A stretch of DNA of 64,000 nucleotides from Bacteroides thetaiotaomicron VPI-5482 (GTDB taxonomy: Bacteria > Bacteroidota > Bacteroidia > Bacteroidales > Bacteroidaceae). Positions 53,599 to 63,436 of the stretch are shown in pieces (within the stretch, counting starts at the first letter, position 1; each line of letters begins with the position of its first letter). The stretch is taken from positions 4,402,001 through 4,466,000 of the forward strand of contig NC_004663.1 in the NCBI RefSeq assembly GCF_000011065.1, read 5' to 3'. The notes under the pieces were generated by a model. The model had not been told where the DNA came from. It saw nothing but the letters and a program-made list of their open reading frames with translations, and did not search any database. The position numbers were made by a program, and so were the translations under genes.

Positions 53599-54922
53599 TT
53601 TTCCGGTAAAGATCGAGTGCGAAGACATCGGTCATTCCAGATATATAATCAAGTACCGCCTGTATTCTTTCGTAGAGTACGGGCGATTTTATATTGTATT
53701 GGTCGGAAACGCGGTTGGTTAAAAGTTCGGAGTAAGCTTTTTCTTTTCCCGGTAAGGTGACGGCATCTACCATCAATTCCAGCAAAGTGCTGATGATACG
53801 GAAGCCTGCCAGCTCGATGTCCAGTACATCTTGCGAACGATAAATTCTTTTCAGTGATATTTCCGCACAATGATTGTAAGCGGCTGCCGGACCTTCGGCG
53901 ATGTGCTTGATGAGCGCTCCTTCGAAAGTTCCTGCCAGTATTTCCTGCTCGTGTTCCAGAAAGACACGGGTGCACTCGCGGACTAACAGACCGATAACAG
54001 AAGAACGCAGATAGGCTATCTGTTCATTGATATCATTGACTATTTGGAAAGTACTTCGGAGACGGGATTGCCGGTCTTCGGAGAAAAACGCCATCAACAG
54101 TTCCTTGGTCTCGTCTGTAGTGATAATCTTTAGTTTATGGGCGTCTTCGATATCCATCATCTGATAACAGATGTCATCTGCTGCTTCTACCAGATACACT
54201 AGCGGGTGTCGCGCATACTTTAACGGTTGTTCGCTAAGCTGGATGAGTCCCAGCTCGGTTGCGATTTTGCGGTAGCTTTCTTCCTCACTGACAAAGAAGC
54301 CGAACTTGGATTTTTTGCCTGCAAGGCTCGATGAAAAGGGGTATTTTACGATGGAGGCAAGCGTTGAATATGTTAAGACGAATCCTCCTCTGCGGCGTCC
54401 TTCGAACTGGTGAGTGAGGATGCGGAAAGCGTTCGCATTTCCTTCGAAATGTGTCAAATCTTCCCATTCCATCGGAGAAAGTTGCTCTCCGTCCGGCTGC
54501 TTTTCCTGTAGCCTTTGTCCTTTTCCTTCTGAAAAGAACGTAGAGATAGCCCGTTCGCCGGAATGCCCGAAAGGCGGATTGCCTAAGTCATGTGCCAGGC
54601 AGGCGGCCGATACGATTGAGCCGATTTCCGGCAGGAAGGAACTTTCCAGTTCCGGTTGGCGTTCCAGGATTGCTTTGGCTACATCGTTGCCCAAAGACCG
54701 TCCTACGCAAGATACTTCAAGGCTGTGCGTCAGTCGGTTGTGTACGAAGATACTACCGGGCAGCGGGAATACCTGTGTTTTGTTCTGCAGGCGGCGGAAC
54801 GGTGCGGAAAATATGAGGCGGTCATAGTCCCGTTGGAACTCGGAACGGTTCTCTTGCCGTTCTTCGTGAAACTCTTCCATTCCGAAGCGTTTGGCTGATA
54901 TTAGTTGTTTCCAATTCATCAT
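53570..54922 (-). CDS. dgt: dGTP triphosphohydrolase (Dgt family)
   Basis: Hydrolyses dGTP to deoxyguanosine and triphosphate, which helps balance dNTP pools. 450 residues from the ATG at 54922 (MMNWKQLISAKRF); the ATG at 54919 is equally possible. The frame upstream is not conserved-looking. HD-domain residues are seen in CLAHDLGNPPFGHSGERA near residue 110, and FHEERQENRSEFQRDYDRLIFS near 18-38 is typical of dGTPases. It overlaps glsB at its 3' end and is divergent from dut. Confidence 0.93.
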   Translation of the reverse strand: MMNWKQLISAKRFGMEEFHEERQENRSEFQRDYDRLIFSAPFRRLQNKTQVFPLPGSIFVHNRLTHSLEVSCVGRSLGNDVAKAILERQPELESSFLPEIGSIVSAACLAHDLGNPPFGHSGERAISTFFSEGKGQRLQEKQPDGEQLSPMEWEDLTHFEGNANAFRILTHQFEGRRRGGFVLTYSTLASIVKYPFSSSLAGKKSKFGFFVSEEESYRKIATELGLIQLSEQPLKYARHPLVYLVEAADDICYQMMDIEDAHKLKIITTDETKELLMAFFSEDRQSRLRSTFQIVNDINEQIAYLRSSVIGLLVRECTRVFLEHEQEILAGTFEGALIKHIAEGPAAAYNHCAEISLKRIYRSQDVLDIELAGFRIISTLLELMVDAVTLPGKEKAYSELLTNRVSDQYNIKSPVLYERIQAVLDYISGMTDVFALDLYRKINGNSLPAV

Positions 54923-55046
54923 TTTATTTACTATTTGGCTGATTACAATTTGCAAATTGGTTGTTACCACATTATTTAACTGCAAACTTAACTAATTTTC
55001 AGTTCAAAATGTGTATTTTCGCCCGTTAAATAGTAAATGTGCATTT

Positions 55047-55481
55047 ATGAACGTTCAAGTTATCAATAAATCGAAGCATCCGCTTCCGGCTTACGCCACT
55101 GAGTTATCTGCAGGAATGGATATCCGTGCTAATCTTTCTGAACCTATCACATTGGCGCCATTGCAGCGTTGCCTGGTGCCGACAGGAATCTATATTGCTC
55201 TTCCACAAGGATTTGAAGCTCAGGTTCGTCCCCGTAGCGGATTGGCCATCAAAAAGGGTATTACCGTGCTCAACTCTCCGGGAACGATTGATGCGGACTA
55301 TCGTGGAGAAGTCTGCATTATTCTGGTCAACCTTTCTTCCGAACCTTTTGTGATCGAGGACGGGGAACGTATTGCCCAGATGGTGATCGCAAGACATGAG
55401 CAGGCAGTATGGCAGGAAGTGGAAGTGCTGGATGAAACAGAACGCGGAGCAGGGGGCTTCGGACATACAGGACGAGGATAA
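55047..55481 (+). CDS. dut: dUTP pyrophosphatase
   Basis: 144 residues from MNVQVINKSKHPLP (55047); the frame upstream is not homologous. All five dUTPase motifs are present: AGMDIRANL, RPRSGLAIKKG, NSPGTIDADYRGEV, ERIAQMVI and GAGGFGHTGRG. The trimeric enzyme makes dUMP and lowers uracil in DNA. It opens the run dut-TPR-DUF4292-EnvC, with 18 bases to the next gene. Its position opposite dgt puts two dNTP-pool enzymes back to back. Confidence 0.95.
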   Translation: MNVQVINKSKHPLPAYATELSAGMDIRANLSEPITLAPLQRCLVPTGIYIALPQGFEAQVRPRSGLAIKKGITVLNSPGTIDADYRGEVCIILVNLSSEPFVIEDGERIAQMVIARHEQAVWQEVEVLDETERGAGGFGHTGRG

Positions 55482-55499
55482 GTACCATAAAAAGAGAAA

Positions 55500-57254
55500 A
55501 TGAACAAGAAAAATAGTATATGGCTTTTGGTTGCTGTATGGACATTGGTTTCGTGCGGAACGGTGAAAAGTACAAGGGAAAAGCCAGCTGTCGCTTTGGC
55601 GCAGTCTTCGCTAACGTCCGAACAGCAGCGGAAATATGATTATTTCTTTCTGGAAGCTATGCGCCTGAAAGAAAAGAAGGATTATGCGTCTGCTTTCGGA
55701 TTATTGCAGCATTGTCTGGATATTCATCCGAATGCGGCTTCTGCGCTTTATGAGGTTTCGCAGTATTATATGTTTCTCCGTCAGGTGCCGCAAGGGCAAG
55801 AGGCGCTGGAAAAGGCTGTGGCGAATGCGCCGGATAACTACTGGTATAGTCAGGGGCTGGCATCTTTGTATCAGCAGCAGAACGAACTGGATAAGGCTAT
55901 CACCCTGTTGGAACAGATGGTGGTACGTTTCCCTGCCAAGCAGGACCCGCTTTTCAACCTTTTGGACCTGTATGGCCGACAGGAAAAGTATGATAAAGTC
56001 ATCTCTACTTTAAACCGTCTTGAAAAGCACATGGGCAAGAATGAACAGTTATCCATGGAGAAGTTTCGTATCTATCTTCAGATGAAGGATGACAAGAAAG
56101 CTTTTCAGGAAATAGAAAGTCTGGTACAGGAATATCCGATGGATATGCGTTATCAGGTCATTTTGGGGGACGTATATCTTCAGAATGGCAAGAAGCAGGA
56201 GGCTTATGACGTTTATCAGAAGGTGCTGGCTGCGGAACCCGATAATCCGATGGCTATCTTCTCGATGGCTTCTTACTATAAACAGACAGGGCAGGAAGAA
56301 CTCTACCAACAGCAGTTGGATACACTGTTGCTGAATAAGAAGGTGACTCCTGATACCAAAGTGGGCATCATGCGTCAGATGATTGTGGAAAATGAACAGG
56401 CCGATAAGGACAGTACGCAGATCATCGCTTTGTTTGACCGGATCATGAAGCAGGAGCAGGATGATCCTCAGATTCCGATGCTTTATGCGCAATATCTGTT
56501 GTCCAAGAATATGGAGGCGGAGTCAGTCCCCGTCTTGGAACAGGTGGTTGACCTGGACCCTACCAATAATGCTGCCCGTATGATGCTGATCGGTGCTGCG
56601 GTAAAAAAAGAAGATTATAAGCAGATTATCAAAGTCTGCGAGCCGGGTATTGAAGCGACTCCGGATGCGCTGGAATTTTATTATTATCTGGCTGTTGCCT
56701 ATAATCAGGCGGAGAAACCGGATAGTGTGATAAGCATCTGCAAGAGAGCGCTGGAACATAAGACGGCTGACGGTAAAAAAGAAATCGTTTCGGAGTTCTA
56801 CTCTATTCTGGGGGATATGTATCATACGCAGAAGCAGATGAAGGAGGCTTATGCCGCCTATGACTCGGCGTTGGTGTACAACCCTTCCAATATTGGCGCA
56901 CTGAACAACTATGCCTATTATCTGTCAGTAGAGCGTCGTGATCTGGATAAAGCGGAAGAAATGAGCTATAAGACCGTAAAGGCTGAGCCCAATAATGCCA
57001 CTTATCTGGATACGTATGCCTGGATTCTCTTTGAAAAGGGGAACTATGCGGAAGCTCGTATTTACATCGATAACGCCATGAAAAGTGAGGGCGGCGATAA
57101 GAGTGATGTGATTGTAGAACATTGCGGAGATATCTATTATATGACCGGAGATGTGGACGGCGCGCTTACCTACTGGAAGAAAGCACTGGAAATGGGCAGT
57201 GAGTCGAAAACATTGAAACAGAAAATAGAAAAGAAAAAATACATTGCAGAATGA
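55500..57254 (+). CDS. Tetratricopeptide-repeat lipoprotein
   Basis: 584 residues with a lipoprotein signal (LLVAVWTLVSC). About twelve TPR units follow (for example ASAFGLLQHCLDIHPNAA, NNATYLDTYAWILFEKGN). The stop overlaps the DUF4292 start (ATGA at 57251), so the genes are coupled. In Bacteroidetes such TPR lipoproteins near EnvC-type factors may have an envelope-assembly or peptidoglycan role; that is inference from position. Confidence 0.85.
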   Translation: MNKKNSIWLLVAVWTLVSCGTVKSTREKPAVALAQSSLTSEQQRKYDYFFLEAMRLKEKKDYASAFGLLQHCLDIHPNAASALYEVSQYYMFLRQVPQGQEALEKAVANAPDNYWYSQGLASLYQQQNELDKAITLLEQMVVRFPAKQDPLFNLLDLYGRQEKYDKVISTLNRLEKHMGKNEQLSMEKFRIYLQMKDDKKAFQEIESLVQEYPMDMRYQVILGDVYLQNGKKQEAYDVYQKVLAAEPDNPMAIFSMASYYKQTGQEELYQQQLDTLLLNKKVTPDTKVGIMRQMIVENEQADKDSTQIIALFDRIMKQEQDDPQIPMLYAQYLLSKNMEAESVPVLEQVVDLDPTNNAARMMLIGAAVKKEDYKQIIKVCEPGIEATPDALEFYYYLAVAYNQAEKPDSVISICKRALEHKTADGKKEIVSEFYSILGDMYHTQKQMKEAYAAYDSALVYNPSNIGALNNYAYYLSVERRDLDKAEEMSYKTVKAEPNNATYLDTYAWILFEKGNYAEARIYIDNAMKSEGGDKSDVIVEHCGDIYYMTGDVDGALTYWKKALEMGSESKTLKQKIEKKKYIAE

Positions 57255-57832
57255 AAAGAATCGCTTATTTTTTGTTGATTGCAGTCGTATTGGTAGGTTG
57301 TAAGAGTTCAAAGCGTCTGACGGCGACAAAGGTGCCGGAAGTTACTGCTTCCGAAGCAGCTATTCCCAGCTATCTGGCTTCCAGACTTCAGCTGACGATT
57401 CCGGGTAAAGGCGGAAGTATGTCAGTGGGCGGTACCATGAAGATGAAGAGCCGTGAACGGGTACAGATTTCCTTGCTGATGCCTATTCTCCGTACGGAAT
57501 TGGCACGCATCGAGGTGACTCCTACTGAAGTATTATTCGTCGACCGGATGAACAAGCGGTTTGTACGCGCAACCAAAAATGAATTGAAAGAAATATTATC
57601 GAAGAATGTAGAGTTCTCCCAATTGGAGAAATTGCTGACTGACGCTTCTAAACCCGGAGGAAAGACTGAACTATCCGGGAAAGACCTGGGAATCCCCAAA
57701 CTGGAGAAAGCGAAAGTACAACTTTATGATTTTTCGACCAAAGAACTTTCAATCACTCCGACAGAAGTTACTTCCAGATACCGTCAGGTCTCTTTGGAAG
57801 AATTAATGAAAATGCTGGTAGCTTTATTATGA
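57251..57832 (+). CDS. DUF4292 lipoprotein
   Basis: 193 residues. The lipobox is AVVLVGC. Its body (GGTMKMKSRERVQISLLMPIL, TEVLFVDRMNKRF) is the beta pattern of DUF4292 proteins, which resemble the LolB/LolA-type half barrel that binds lipoprotein acyl chains. A role in lipoprotein transport or envelope upkeep is plausible. Four-base overlaps join it to both neighbours. Confidence 0.82.
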   Translation: MKRIAYFLLIAVVLVGCKSSKRLTATKVPEVTASEAAIPSYLASRLQLTIPGKGGSMSVGGTMKMKSRERVQISLLMPILRTELARIEVTPTEVLFVDRMNKRFVRATKNELKEILSKNVEFSQLEKLLTDASKPGGKTELSGKDLGIPKLEKAKVQLYDFSTKELSITPTEVTSRYRQVSLEELMKMLVALL

Positions 57833-59136
57833 TAAAACGTCTCTTTGTAATTCTGGTAAGCAGCCTTTGGCTGGCAATTCCGCTTTCTGCTCAATCGAAC
57901 AAGCTGATTCGTGAGCTGGAAGGTAAGCGCGGTGCTCTGCAGAAGCAGATCGCCGAGACGGAGTCGATTTTACAGAATACAAAGAAGGACGTAGGCAGTC
58001 AGTTGAACGGACTGGCGGCACTGACGGGACAGATTGAAGAACGAAAACGGTATATCCTTGCGATCAATAACGATGTGGAGACTATCGAACGCGAATTAGT
58101 GTCATTGAACCGCCAGCTGAATAGTCTTGAAAAAGACCTGAAAGAGAAAAAGAAGAAGTACGAAGCATCTGTCCAGTACCTCTATAAGAATAAATCGATT
58201 GAAGAGAAACTGATGTTTATCTTCTCCGCCAAGAACCTGGGACAAACTTATCGTCGTATGCGTTATGTGCGTGAATATGCCACCTACCAGCGTCTGCAGG
58301 GAGAGGAAATATTAAAGAAGCAGGAGCAGATACGGAAGAAAAAAGCAGAACGTCAGCAAGTGAAAGCCGCCAAAGAGGGACTGCTGAAAGAACGTGAGAA
58401 CGAAAAGGCGAAACTGGAAGCTCAGGAGAAAGAGAAGCGTACACTGGTGGCTAATCTGCAAAAGAAACAGAAAGGTCTGCAAAGCGAAGTGAACAAGAAG
58501 AGACGGGAGGCCAATCAACTGAATGCCCGTATCGACCGGTTGATCGCAGAAGAAATAGAACGCGCCCGCAAACGTGCTGCGGAAGAAGCCCGCCGCGAAG
58601 CGGCAGCCCGCAAGAAGGCGGATACAAATGGCAAAGGTGCCTCCAAAACCGGAACGGCTGCCAAACCGAAGTCGGAGCCATTGGACGCTTTTACGATGAG
58701 CAAGGCAGATCGCGAACTGTCCGGTAGCTTTGTTGCCAATCGTGGAAAACTTCCGATGCCTATATCCGGACCTTATATCATAACCAGCCGCTATGGACAG
58801 TATTCCGTTGAAGGACTCCGTAATGTGAAGCTGGACAATAAAGGAATTGATATACAAGGAAAGCCGGGAGCACAAGCCCGTGCCATCTTTGATGGTAAGG
58901 TAGCAGCCGTGTTCCAGTTGAACGGACTATTTAACGTCCTCATCCGGCATGGTAATTATATTTCCGTTTACTGTAATCTGTCTTCCGCTTCGGTGAAATC
59001 CGGCGATACGGTGAGCACAAAGCAGTCTATCGGACAGATATTCTCTGATGGCGCGGATAACGGACGAACGGTACTGCATTTCCAGTTACGCAGAGAGAAA
59101 GAAAAGTTGAATCCGGAACCCTGGTTGAATCGTTAA
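57829..59136 (+). CDS. EnvC-like murein hydrolase activator with degenerate LytM domain
   Basis: 435 residues. A signal peptide ends at PLSAQ. A long coiled coil (residues about 25-265; Lys/Glu/Gln-rich) leads to a low-complexity Ala/Lys linker, and a C-terminal LytM/M23 fold fills about 305-435. The metal ligands are lost: NKGIDI has Asn where HxxxD needs His, YCNLSS has Asn instead of His, and TVLHFQLR lacks the first His of HxH. Like E. coli EnvC it probably activates a cell-wall amidase rather than cutting peptidoglycan itself. It is the last gene of the coupled run. Confidence 0.87.
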   Translation: MIKRLFVILVSSLWLAIPLSAQSNKLIRELEGKRGALQKQIAETESILQNTKKDVGSQLNGLAALTGQIEERKRYILAINNDVETIERELVSLNRQLNSLEKDLKEKKKKYEASVQYLYKNKSIEEKLMFIFSAKNLGQTYRRMRYVREYATYQRLQGEEILKKQEQIRKKKAERQQVKAAKEGLLKERENEKAKLEAQEKEKRTLVANLQKKQKGLQSEVNKKRREANQLNARIDRLIAEEIERARKRAAEEARREAAARKKADTNGKGASKTGTAAKPKSEPLDAFTMSKADRELSGSFVANRGKLPMPISGPYIITSRYGQYSVEGLRNVKLDNKGIDIQGKPGAQARAIFDGKVAAVFQLNGLFNVLIRHGNYISVYCNLSSASVKSGDTVSTKQSIGQIFSDGADNGRTVLHFQLRREKEKLNPEPWLNR

Positions 59137-59159
59137 TCTAAATATAAGACACACTTGGT

Positions 59160-62100
59160 ATGAAGTTAACAAAGATACTGATACTTTTACTGGCCTTCTG
59201 GCTCGAACCATTGTCTGCATCTCCCTATTTCTCCTTCAAGAAATATCAGGTGGAAGATGGCTTGTCACATAATACGGTATGGTGTGCTATACAGGATAGC
59301 TATGGATTTATCTGGCTGGGCACCAGTGACGGACTGAACCGTTACGACGGTCGGGGCAATAAAGTTTATCGGAATGTATTGAACGATAAATTCTCATTGG
59401 AGAACAACTTCGTTGAGGCACTGATTGAAGAAGATCAGAATATATGGGTTGGAACGAACTCCGGACTGTATATCTATGACCGGGCAACGGACCGTTTCTC
59501 CTATTTTGACAAGACTACTCAGTATGGCGTATACGTCAGCAGTGAAATCAAGAAGATTGTAAAGACGGAGAACGGACTTCTCTGGATTGCCACCTTGGGG
59601 CAGGGACTTTTTATTTATGATCCCAAGACCGAAGTGTTGACTCAGAATAGTATTCAGACCTCTTTTGTCTGGGATGTCTGTCAGAGTTACGATAAGAAGA
59701 AGGTGTATGTTTCTTCGCTACAGGAAGGACTGCTTTGTTTCGATGAAAACGGCAAATTTCTGCAATCATACCGAGTCTCATCGGACGTGAACTCTTCCGA
59801 TAGTTACAAAATAAACTGTGTACTCGATGTAGAGGGAGAAGTATGGCTGGGAGCAGGCAACAATTTGTTGGGGAGATTGAACCGGCAAACCGGAACGGTT
59901 GAGAATTACATGGCTCCTTCATTGAACTTCGGGGCAGTTCGCAGCCTGCTGAAATATACGGAGAATGAACTGCTGGTAGGAACCGATAATGGACTCTATC
60001 TATTCAACCGCGAGTCGAAAACCTTCCTCCGTGCAGATAATCCGGCTGATCCGCGAAGTCTGAGTGATCAGACCATAAACGGCATGATGTGGGATGCGGA
60101 AGGTGCTCTGTGGGTATTGACGAACTTGGGAGGTATCAACTATATGTCCAAGCAGACCAAGCGTTTCGATTACTATTCACCCGCCTATCTGTCGGGGATA
60201 GCGGGAGCAGGAGAGGTGGTAGGCCCATTCTGTGAAAATAAAGACGGAAATATCTGGATTGGTACTCAGAGTGGCTTATATTTCTTCAATACCGTTACAC
60301 GGGAGCTTTCGGAATATCATATCGGTGGTGTAAAGAGTCAGAAATATGATATTCGCTCTTTGATGTTAGACGGCGATTGTCTTTGGATCGGTACTTATGC
60401 GGAAGGAATACGTGTGCTTAATCTGCGTACCGGTTCGATAAAGGAATATACCCACTCGCGCGGAATCCCCAATACCATTTGCAGCAATGACGTACTGTGC
60501 ATATATAAAGACCGGAAAGGGGAAATCTTCGTTGGAACAAGCTGGGGCTTATGCCGGTATAATCCTGATGCCGATAATTTCATGACGATCACCAGTATCG
60601 GTTCCATGATTTCCGTGGGCGATATATATGAGGATATGTATAACAACCTGTGGATTGCAACGACCAACAGCGGCGTGTTCTCCTACAATACCCTGAGCGG
60701 ACACTGGAAACATTTCCAGCACGAACGGGAAGATTCGACCACCATTACCAGTAATTCGGTGATCACGGTATTTGAAGATAACAAAGGCGTGATGTGGTTT
60801 GGCACGAATGGGGGAGGATTATGCTCCTTCGACCCCAAAACAGAAGCATTTATTGAGTTTGATTCTGCGCTTCCCAATAAGGTGATCTATTCTATTGAAC
60901 AAGATCAGACAGGAGATTTCTGGATATCCAGCAATGCAGGGATATTTAAGATTAATCCGATTTCTAAAGCTCATTTCCGACAGTTTACGATTAATGATGG
61001 TCTGCAGGGAAATCAGTTTATGGCACGTTCTTCTTTAAAGTCTTCTGAAGGTAAACTATATTTTGGCGGAATCAACGGCTTTAATGTTTTCCAGCCGGAA
61101 CGTTTTGTGGATAATTCCTACATTCCTCCGGTATATGTGACTGATATCCGTTTATCCTATCTGAATGACGAACAGGAAGTGAAGAAGCTGCTTCAACTGG
61201 GGAAACCGATTTATATGGCTGACAAGATAACCTTGTCTTATGAAAATAATAGTTTCACGATTCGTTTTGTGGCGTTAAGCTATGAAGACCCGGCACGAAA
61301 CAGATATTCCTATATGTTAAAAGGAGTAGATAAAGAGTGGATTACCAACTCCGAGAACAACTCTGCTTCTTATACCAATCTGCCTCCCGGAGAATACGAG
61401 TTCGAAGTGCGTGGCTCCAATAATGACCATCAGTGGAACGAGAAGACGACTACTCTGCGGGTAGTGATTACTCCCCCTTGGTGGCGTAGTTCTTTCGCCT
61501 ATTTTATTTATATTCTCCTGTTGATGGGCTGGATTGTCTGGATTGCATGGCGCTGGAATCTTCGCGTGAAGCATAAGTACAAACACCGGATGGAGAAATA
61601 TCAGATTGCTAAAGAACAGGAAGTTTATAAATCAAAGATCGGCTTCTTCATTAATCTGGTACATGAGATACGTACCCCTCTCAGTCTGATCCGATTGCCT
61701 CTTGAAAAGTTGCAAGAGATAGAACATGAAGGAAAAGAAGCTAAGTATCTGTCTGTAATAGATAAGAATGTAAACTATCTTTTAGGGATTACCAATCAGC
61801 TGCTCGACTTCCAGAAGATGGAAAACGGAGCTTTGCAACTGAATCTGGTAAGTTGCGATATTAAGGAAATAGTGAATGATGTATATAGTCAGTTCACCAG
61901 TCCTGCCGAGTTAAAGGGAATTGAACTGGTATTGACTCTGCCCGAGCAGGAACTGGTATCAATGGTCGATCGGGAAAAGTTGAGTAAGATACTGGTGAAT
62001 CTGATGGGCAATGCGATAAAATATGCCCGTACGCGTATCGATTTGAAACTCGTGACAACTGATGCGGGATATGAGATATATGTGAGTGATGACGGTCGTG

Positions 62101-63197
62101 GAGTACCGGATGCCCAAAAGGGAAAGATATTTGAAGCCTTCTACCAAATGCCGGATGATAAAGTCGCTACCGCCACAGGTACCGGTATCGGACTGGCTTT
62201 TGCGAAATCTCTGGCAGAAGCCCATCAAGGCAGCCTGCGCCTTGAAGATAACGAACCGCAAGGCTCCTCGTTTATATTATCTCTTCCTTTAAGCGAAAAG
62301 AAGGCAGAAGAAGCTGCTGATATCGTTGAGGTTCATTCCGAAAACGAAGGTTCGGCAGAGAATATTCCTTCAGAGTTCTCCGGAAAGAAATTCACCGTAT
62401 TGCTGGTAGAAGATAATGTCGAACTGTTGAATCTGACGCGTGACTCGTTGGTTGCCTGGTTCCGTGTGCTGAAAGCTCCGAATGGTCGTGCGGCACTTGA
62501 GATACTCGAACAGGAGAGTGTAGACGTCATCGTCAGTGATGTGATGATGCCGGAAATGAACGGGCTGGAACTCTGTAGCAAAGTGAAATCGGAAATCGAC
62601 TATTCACATATTCCGGTCATCTTACTGACGGCAAAAACGACGCTGGAATCTAAGGTGGAAGGACTGGAATGCGGAGCCGATGTGTATATTGAGAAGCCAT
62701 TCTCTATCAAACAACTGCATAAGCAGATCGAGAACCTGCTCCGGTTGAGGCAGTCTTTCCATAAGCTGATGGTTAGTTTGTCCGGGAATGCCAATCAGGC
62801 CTCGGCAGAACTTGCGATGACTCAGAGAGATTGTGAGTTTGTTGCCAAGATACAGGAAGTGATTGCCGACCAGTTGGCAGACGAGAATTTCTCCATCGAT
62901 ACTCTTGCAGAGCAGATGAACATGAGCCGTTCCAACTTCTATCGGAAGATAAAAGCATTGTCGGGAATGTCGCCCAATGATTATCTGAAGGCCCTCCGTA
63001 TGAATAAGGCAGCTGAGTTAATTCAGGGCGGTACACGTATTTCCGAGGTTGCGGCACAGGTTGGATTCACTTCCTCCTCTTATTTTGCCAAGTGTTTCAA
63101 GGCACAATATGGAGTTCTCCCGAAGGAATATGTCAATCAGTTGTCTGTTTCCGATACAGCGGTAGAAAGCACTCCGGATGCCGATTCTACCATTTGA
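59160..63197 (+). CDS. Hybrid two-component system regulator (HTCS)
   Basis: 1345 residues combining sensor and regulator. In order: signal peptide (1-20), Reg_prop beta-propeller repeats (about 25-650; GYLWIGT-like GFIWLGTSDGLNRYDG), Y_Y_Y domain (about 690-775), membrane helix (778-798), HisKA with His835 (VHEIRTP), HATPase with GTGIGLAFAK (about 930-1045), receiver with Asp1127 (SDVMMPEMNG), and AraC-type HTH (about 1235-1330). HTCS proteins sense glycan pieces in the periplasm and switch on the adjacent utilisation locus; the GH43-like gene downstream is the likely target. It starts only 23 bases after the EnvC gene. Confidence 0.96.
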   Translation: MKLTKILILLLAFWLEPLSASPYFSFKKYQVEDGLSHNTVWCAIQDSYGFIWLGTSDGLNRYDGRGNKVYRNVLNDKFSLENNFVEALIEEDQNIWVGTNSGLYIYDRATDRFSYFDKTTQYGVYVSSEIKKIVKTENGLLWIATLGQGLFIYDPKTEVLTQNSIQTSFVWDVCQSYDKKKVYVSSLQEGLLCFDENGKFLQSYRVSSDVNSSDSYKINCVLDVEGEVWLGAGNNLLGRLNRQTGTVENYMAPSLNFGAVRSLLKYTENELLVGTDNGLYLFNRESKTFLRADNPADPRSLSDQTINGMMWDAEGALWVLTNLGGINYMSKQTKRFDYYSPAYLSGIAGAGEVVGPFCENKDGNIWIGTQSGLYFFNTVTRELSEYHIGGVKSQKYDIRSLMLDGDCLWIGTYAEGIRVLNLRTGSIKEYTHSRGIPNTICSNDVLCIYKDRKGEIFVGTSWGLCRYNPDADNFMTITSIGSMISVGDIYEDMYNNLWIATTNSGVFSYNTLSGHWKHFQHEREDSTTITSNSVITVFEDNKGVMWFGTNGGGLCSFDPKTEAFIEFDSALPNKVIYSIEQDQTGDFWISSNAGIFKINPISKAHFRQFTINDGLQGNQFMARSSLKSSEGKLYFGGINGFNVFQPERFVDNSYIPPVYVTDIRLSYLNDEQEVKKLLQLGKPIYMADKITLSYENNSFTIRFVALSYEDPARNRYSYMLKGVDKEWITNSENNSASYTNLPPGEYEFEVRGSNNDHQWNEKTTTLRVVITPPWWRSSFAYFIYILLLMGWIVWIAWRWNLRVKHKYKHRMEKYQIAKEQEVYKSKIGFFINLVHEIRTPLSLIRLPLEKLQEIEHEGKEAKYLSVIDKNVNYLLGITNQLLDFQKMENGALQLNLVSCDIKEIVNDVYSQFTSPAELKGIELVLTLPEQELVSMVDREKLSKILVNLMGNAIKYARTRIDLKLVTTDAGYEIYVSDDGRGVPDAQKGKIFEAFYQMPDDKVATATGTGIGLAFAKSLAEAHQGSLRLEDNEPQGSSFILSLPLSEKKAEEAADIVEVHSENEGSAENIPSEFSGKKFTVLLVEDNVELLNLTRDSLVAWFRVLKAPNGRAALEILEQESVDVIVSDVMMPEMNGLELCSKVKSEIDYSHIPVILLTAKTTLESKVEGLECGADVYIEKPFSIKQLHKQIENLLRLRQSFHKLMVSLSGNANQASAELAMTQRDCEFVAKIQEVIADQLADENFSIDTLAEQMNMSRSNFYRKIKALSGMSPNDYLKALRMNKAAELIQGGTRISEVAAQVGFTSSSYFAKCFKAQYGVLPKEYVNQLSVSDTAVESTPDADSTI

Positions 63198-63232
63198 TTT
63201 ATCATCAGATGTATGAAAGAAGCATGCAGGGC

Positions 63233-63263
63233 TTGACAAACCGTTTTTTATGTTGTATATTTG
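63233..63263 (+). promoter_or_regulatory. Strong promoter after the HTCS gene
   Basis: TTGAC (63233-63237) and TATATTTG (63256-63263), TTG and TA being 20 bases apart, match the Bacteroides -33/-7 consensus fully. No long gene follows directly. Confidence 0.7.
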
Positions 63264-63313
63264 TAAGTGAGAACCGGAAGTAAATTCGATAACATTGATA
63301 ATATAGACGAAAA

Positions 63314-63370
63314 ATGAGTAATAATAAGTACAATATAATAACAGATTGCAAGCGTTTCCACTTCGGATAG
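63314..63370 (+). CDS. Possible leader peptide, 18 residues
   Basis: ATG at 63314 to TAG at 63370, reading MSNNKYNIITDCKRFHFG. The stop falls inside the paired region just before a GCTTGC element, as in attenuator leaders. It may also be a chance frame. Confidence 0.35.
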   Translation: MSNNKYNIITDCKRFHFG

Positions 63371-63399
63371 TGCTTGCCGGATAGTCTGATACAAGCTAA

Positions 63400-63436
63400 A
63401 GGCTGCGATTCTTTATGGGAATTGCAGCCCTTTTTG
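63400..63436 (+). terminator. Intrinsic terminator of the small transcript
   Basis: GGCTGCGATTC (63401-63411) and GAATTGCAGCC (63419-63429) form an 11-bp stem with one G-U pair and a seven-base loop, followed by CTTTTT. Confidence 0.8.

Larger units (their letters stand above)
63270..63436 (+). ncRNA. Candidate small RNA or attenuated leader
   Basis: The predicted transcript runs from the promoter at 63233-63263 to the terminator at 63400-63436, about 165 bases. It contains an 18-codon ORF (63314-63370) and alternative pairings: GCAAGC (63348-63353) with GCTTGC (63372-63377), or GCTTG with CAAGC (63392-63396). That could be an sRNA or a leader-peptide attenuator for the downstream locus. The start point is inferred. 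Confidence 0.5.
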
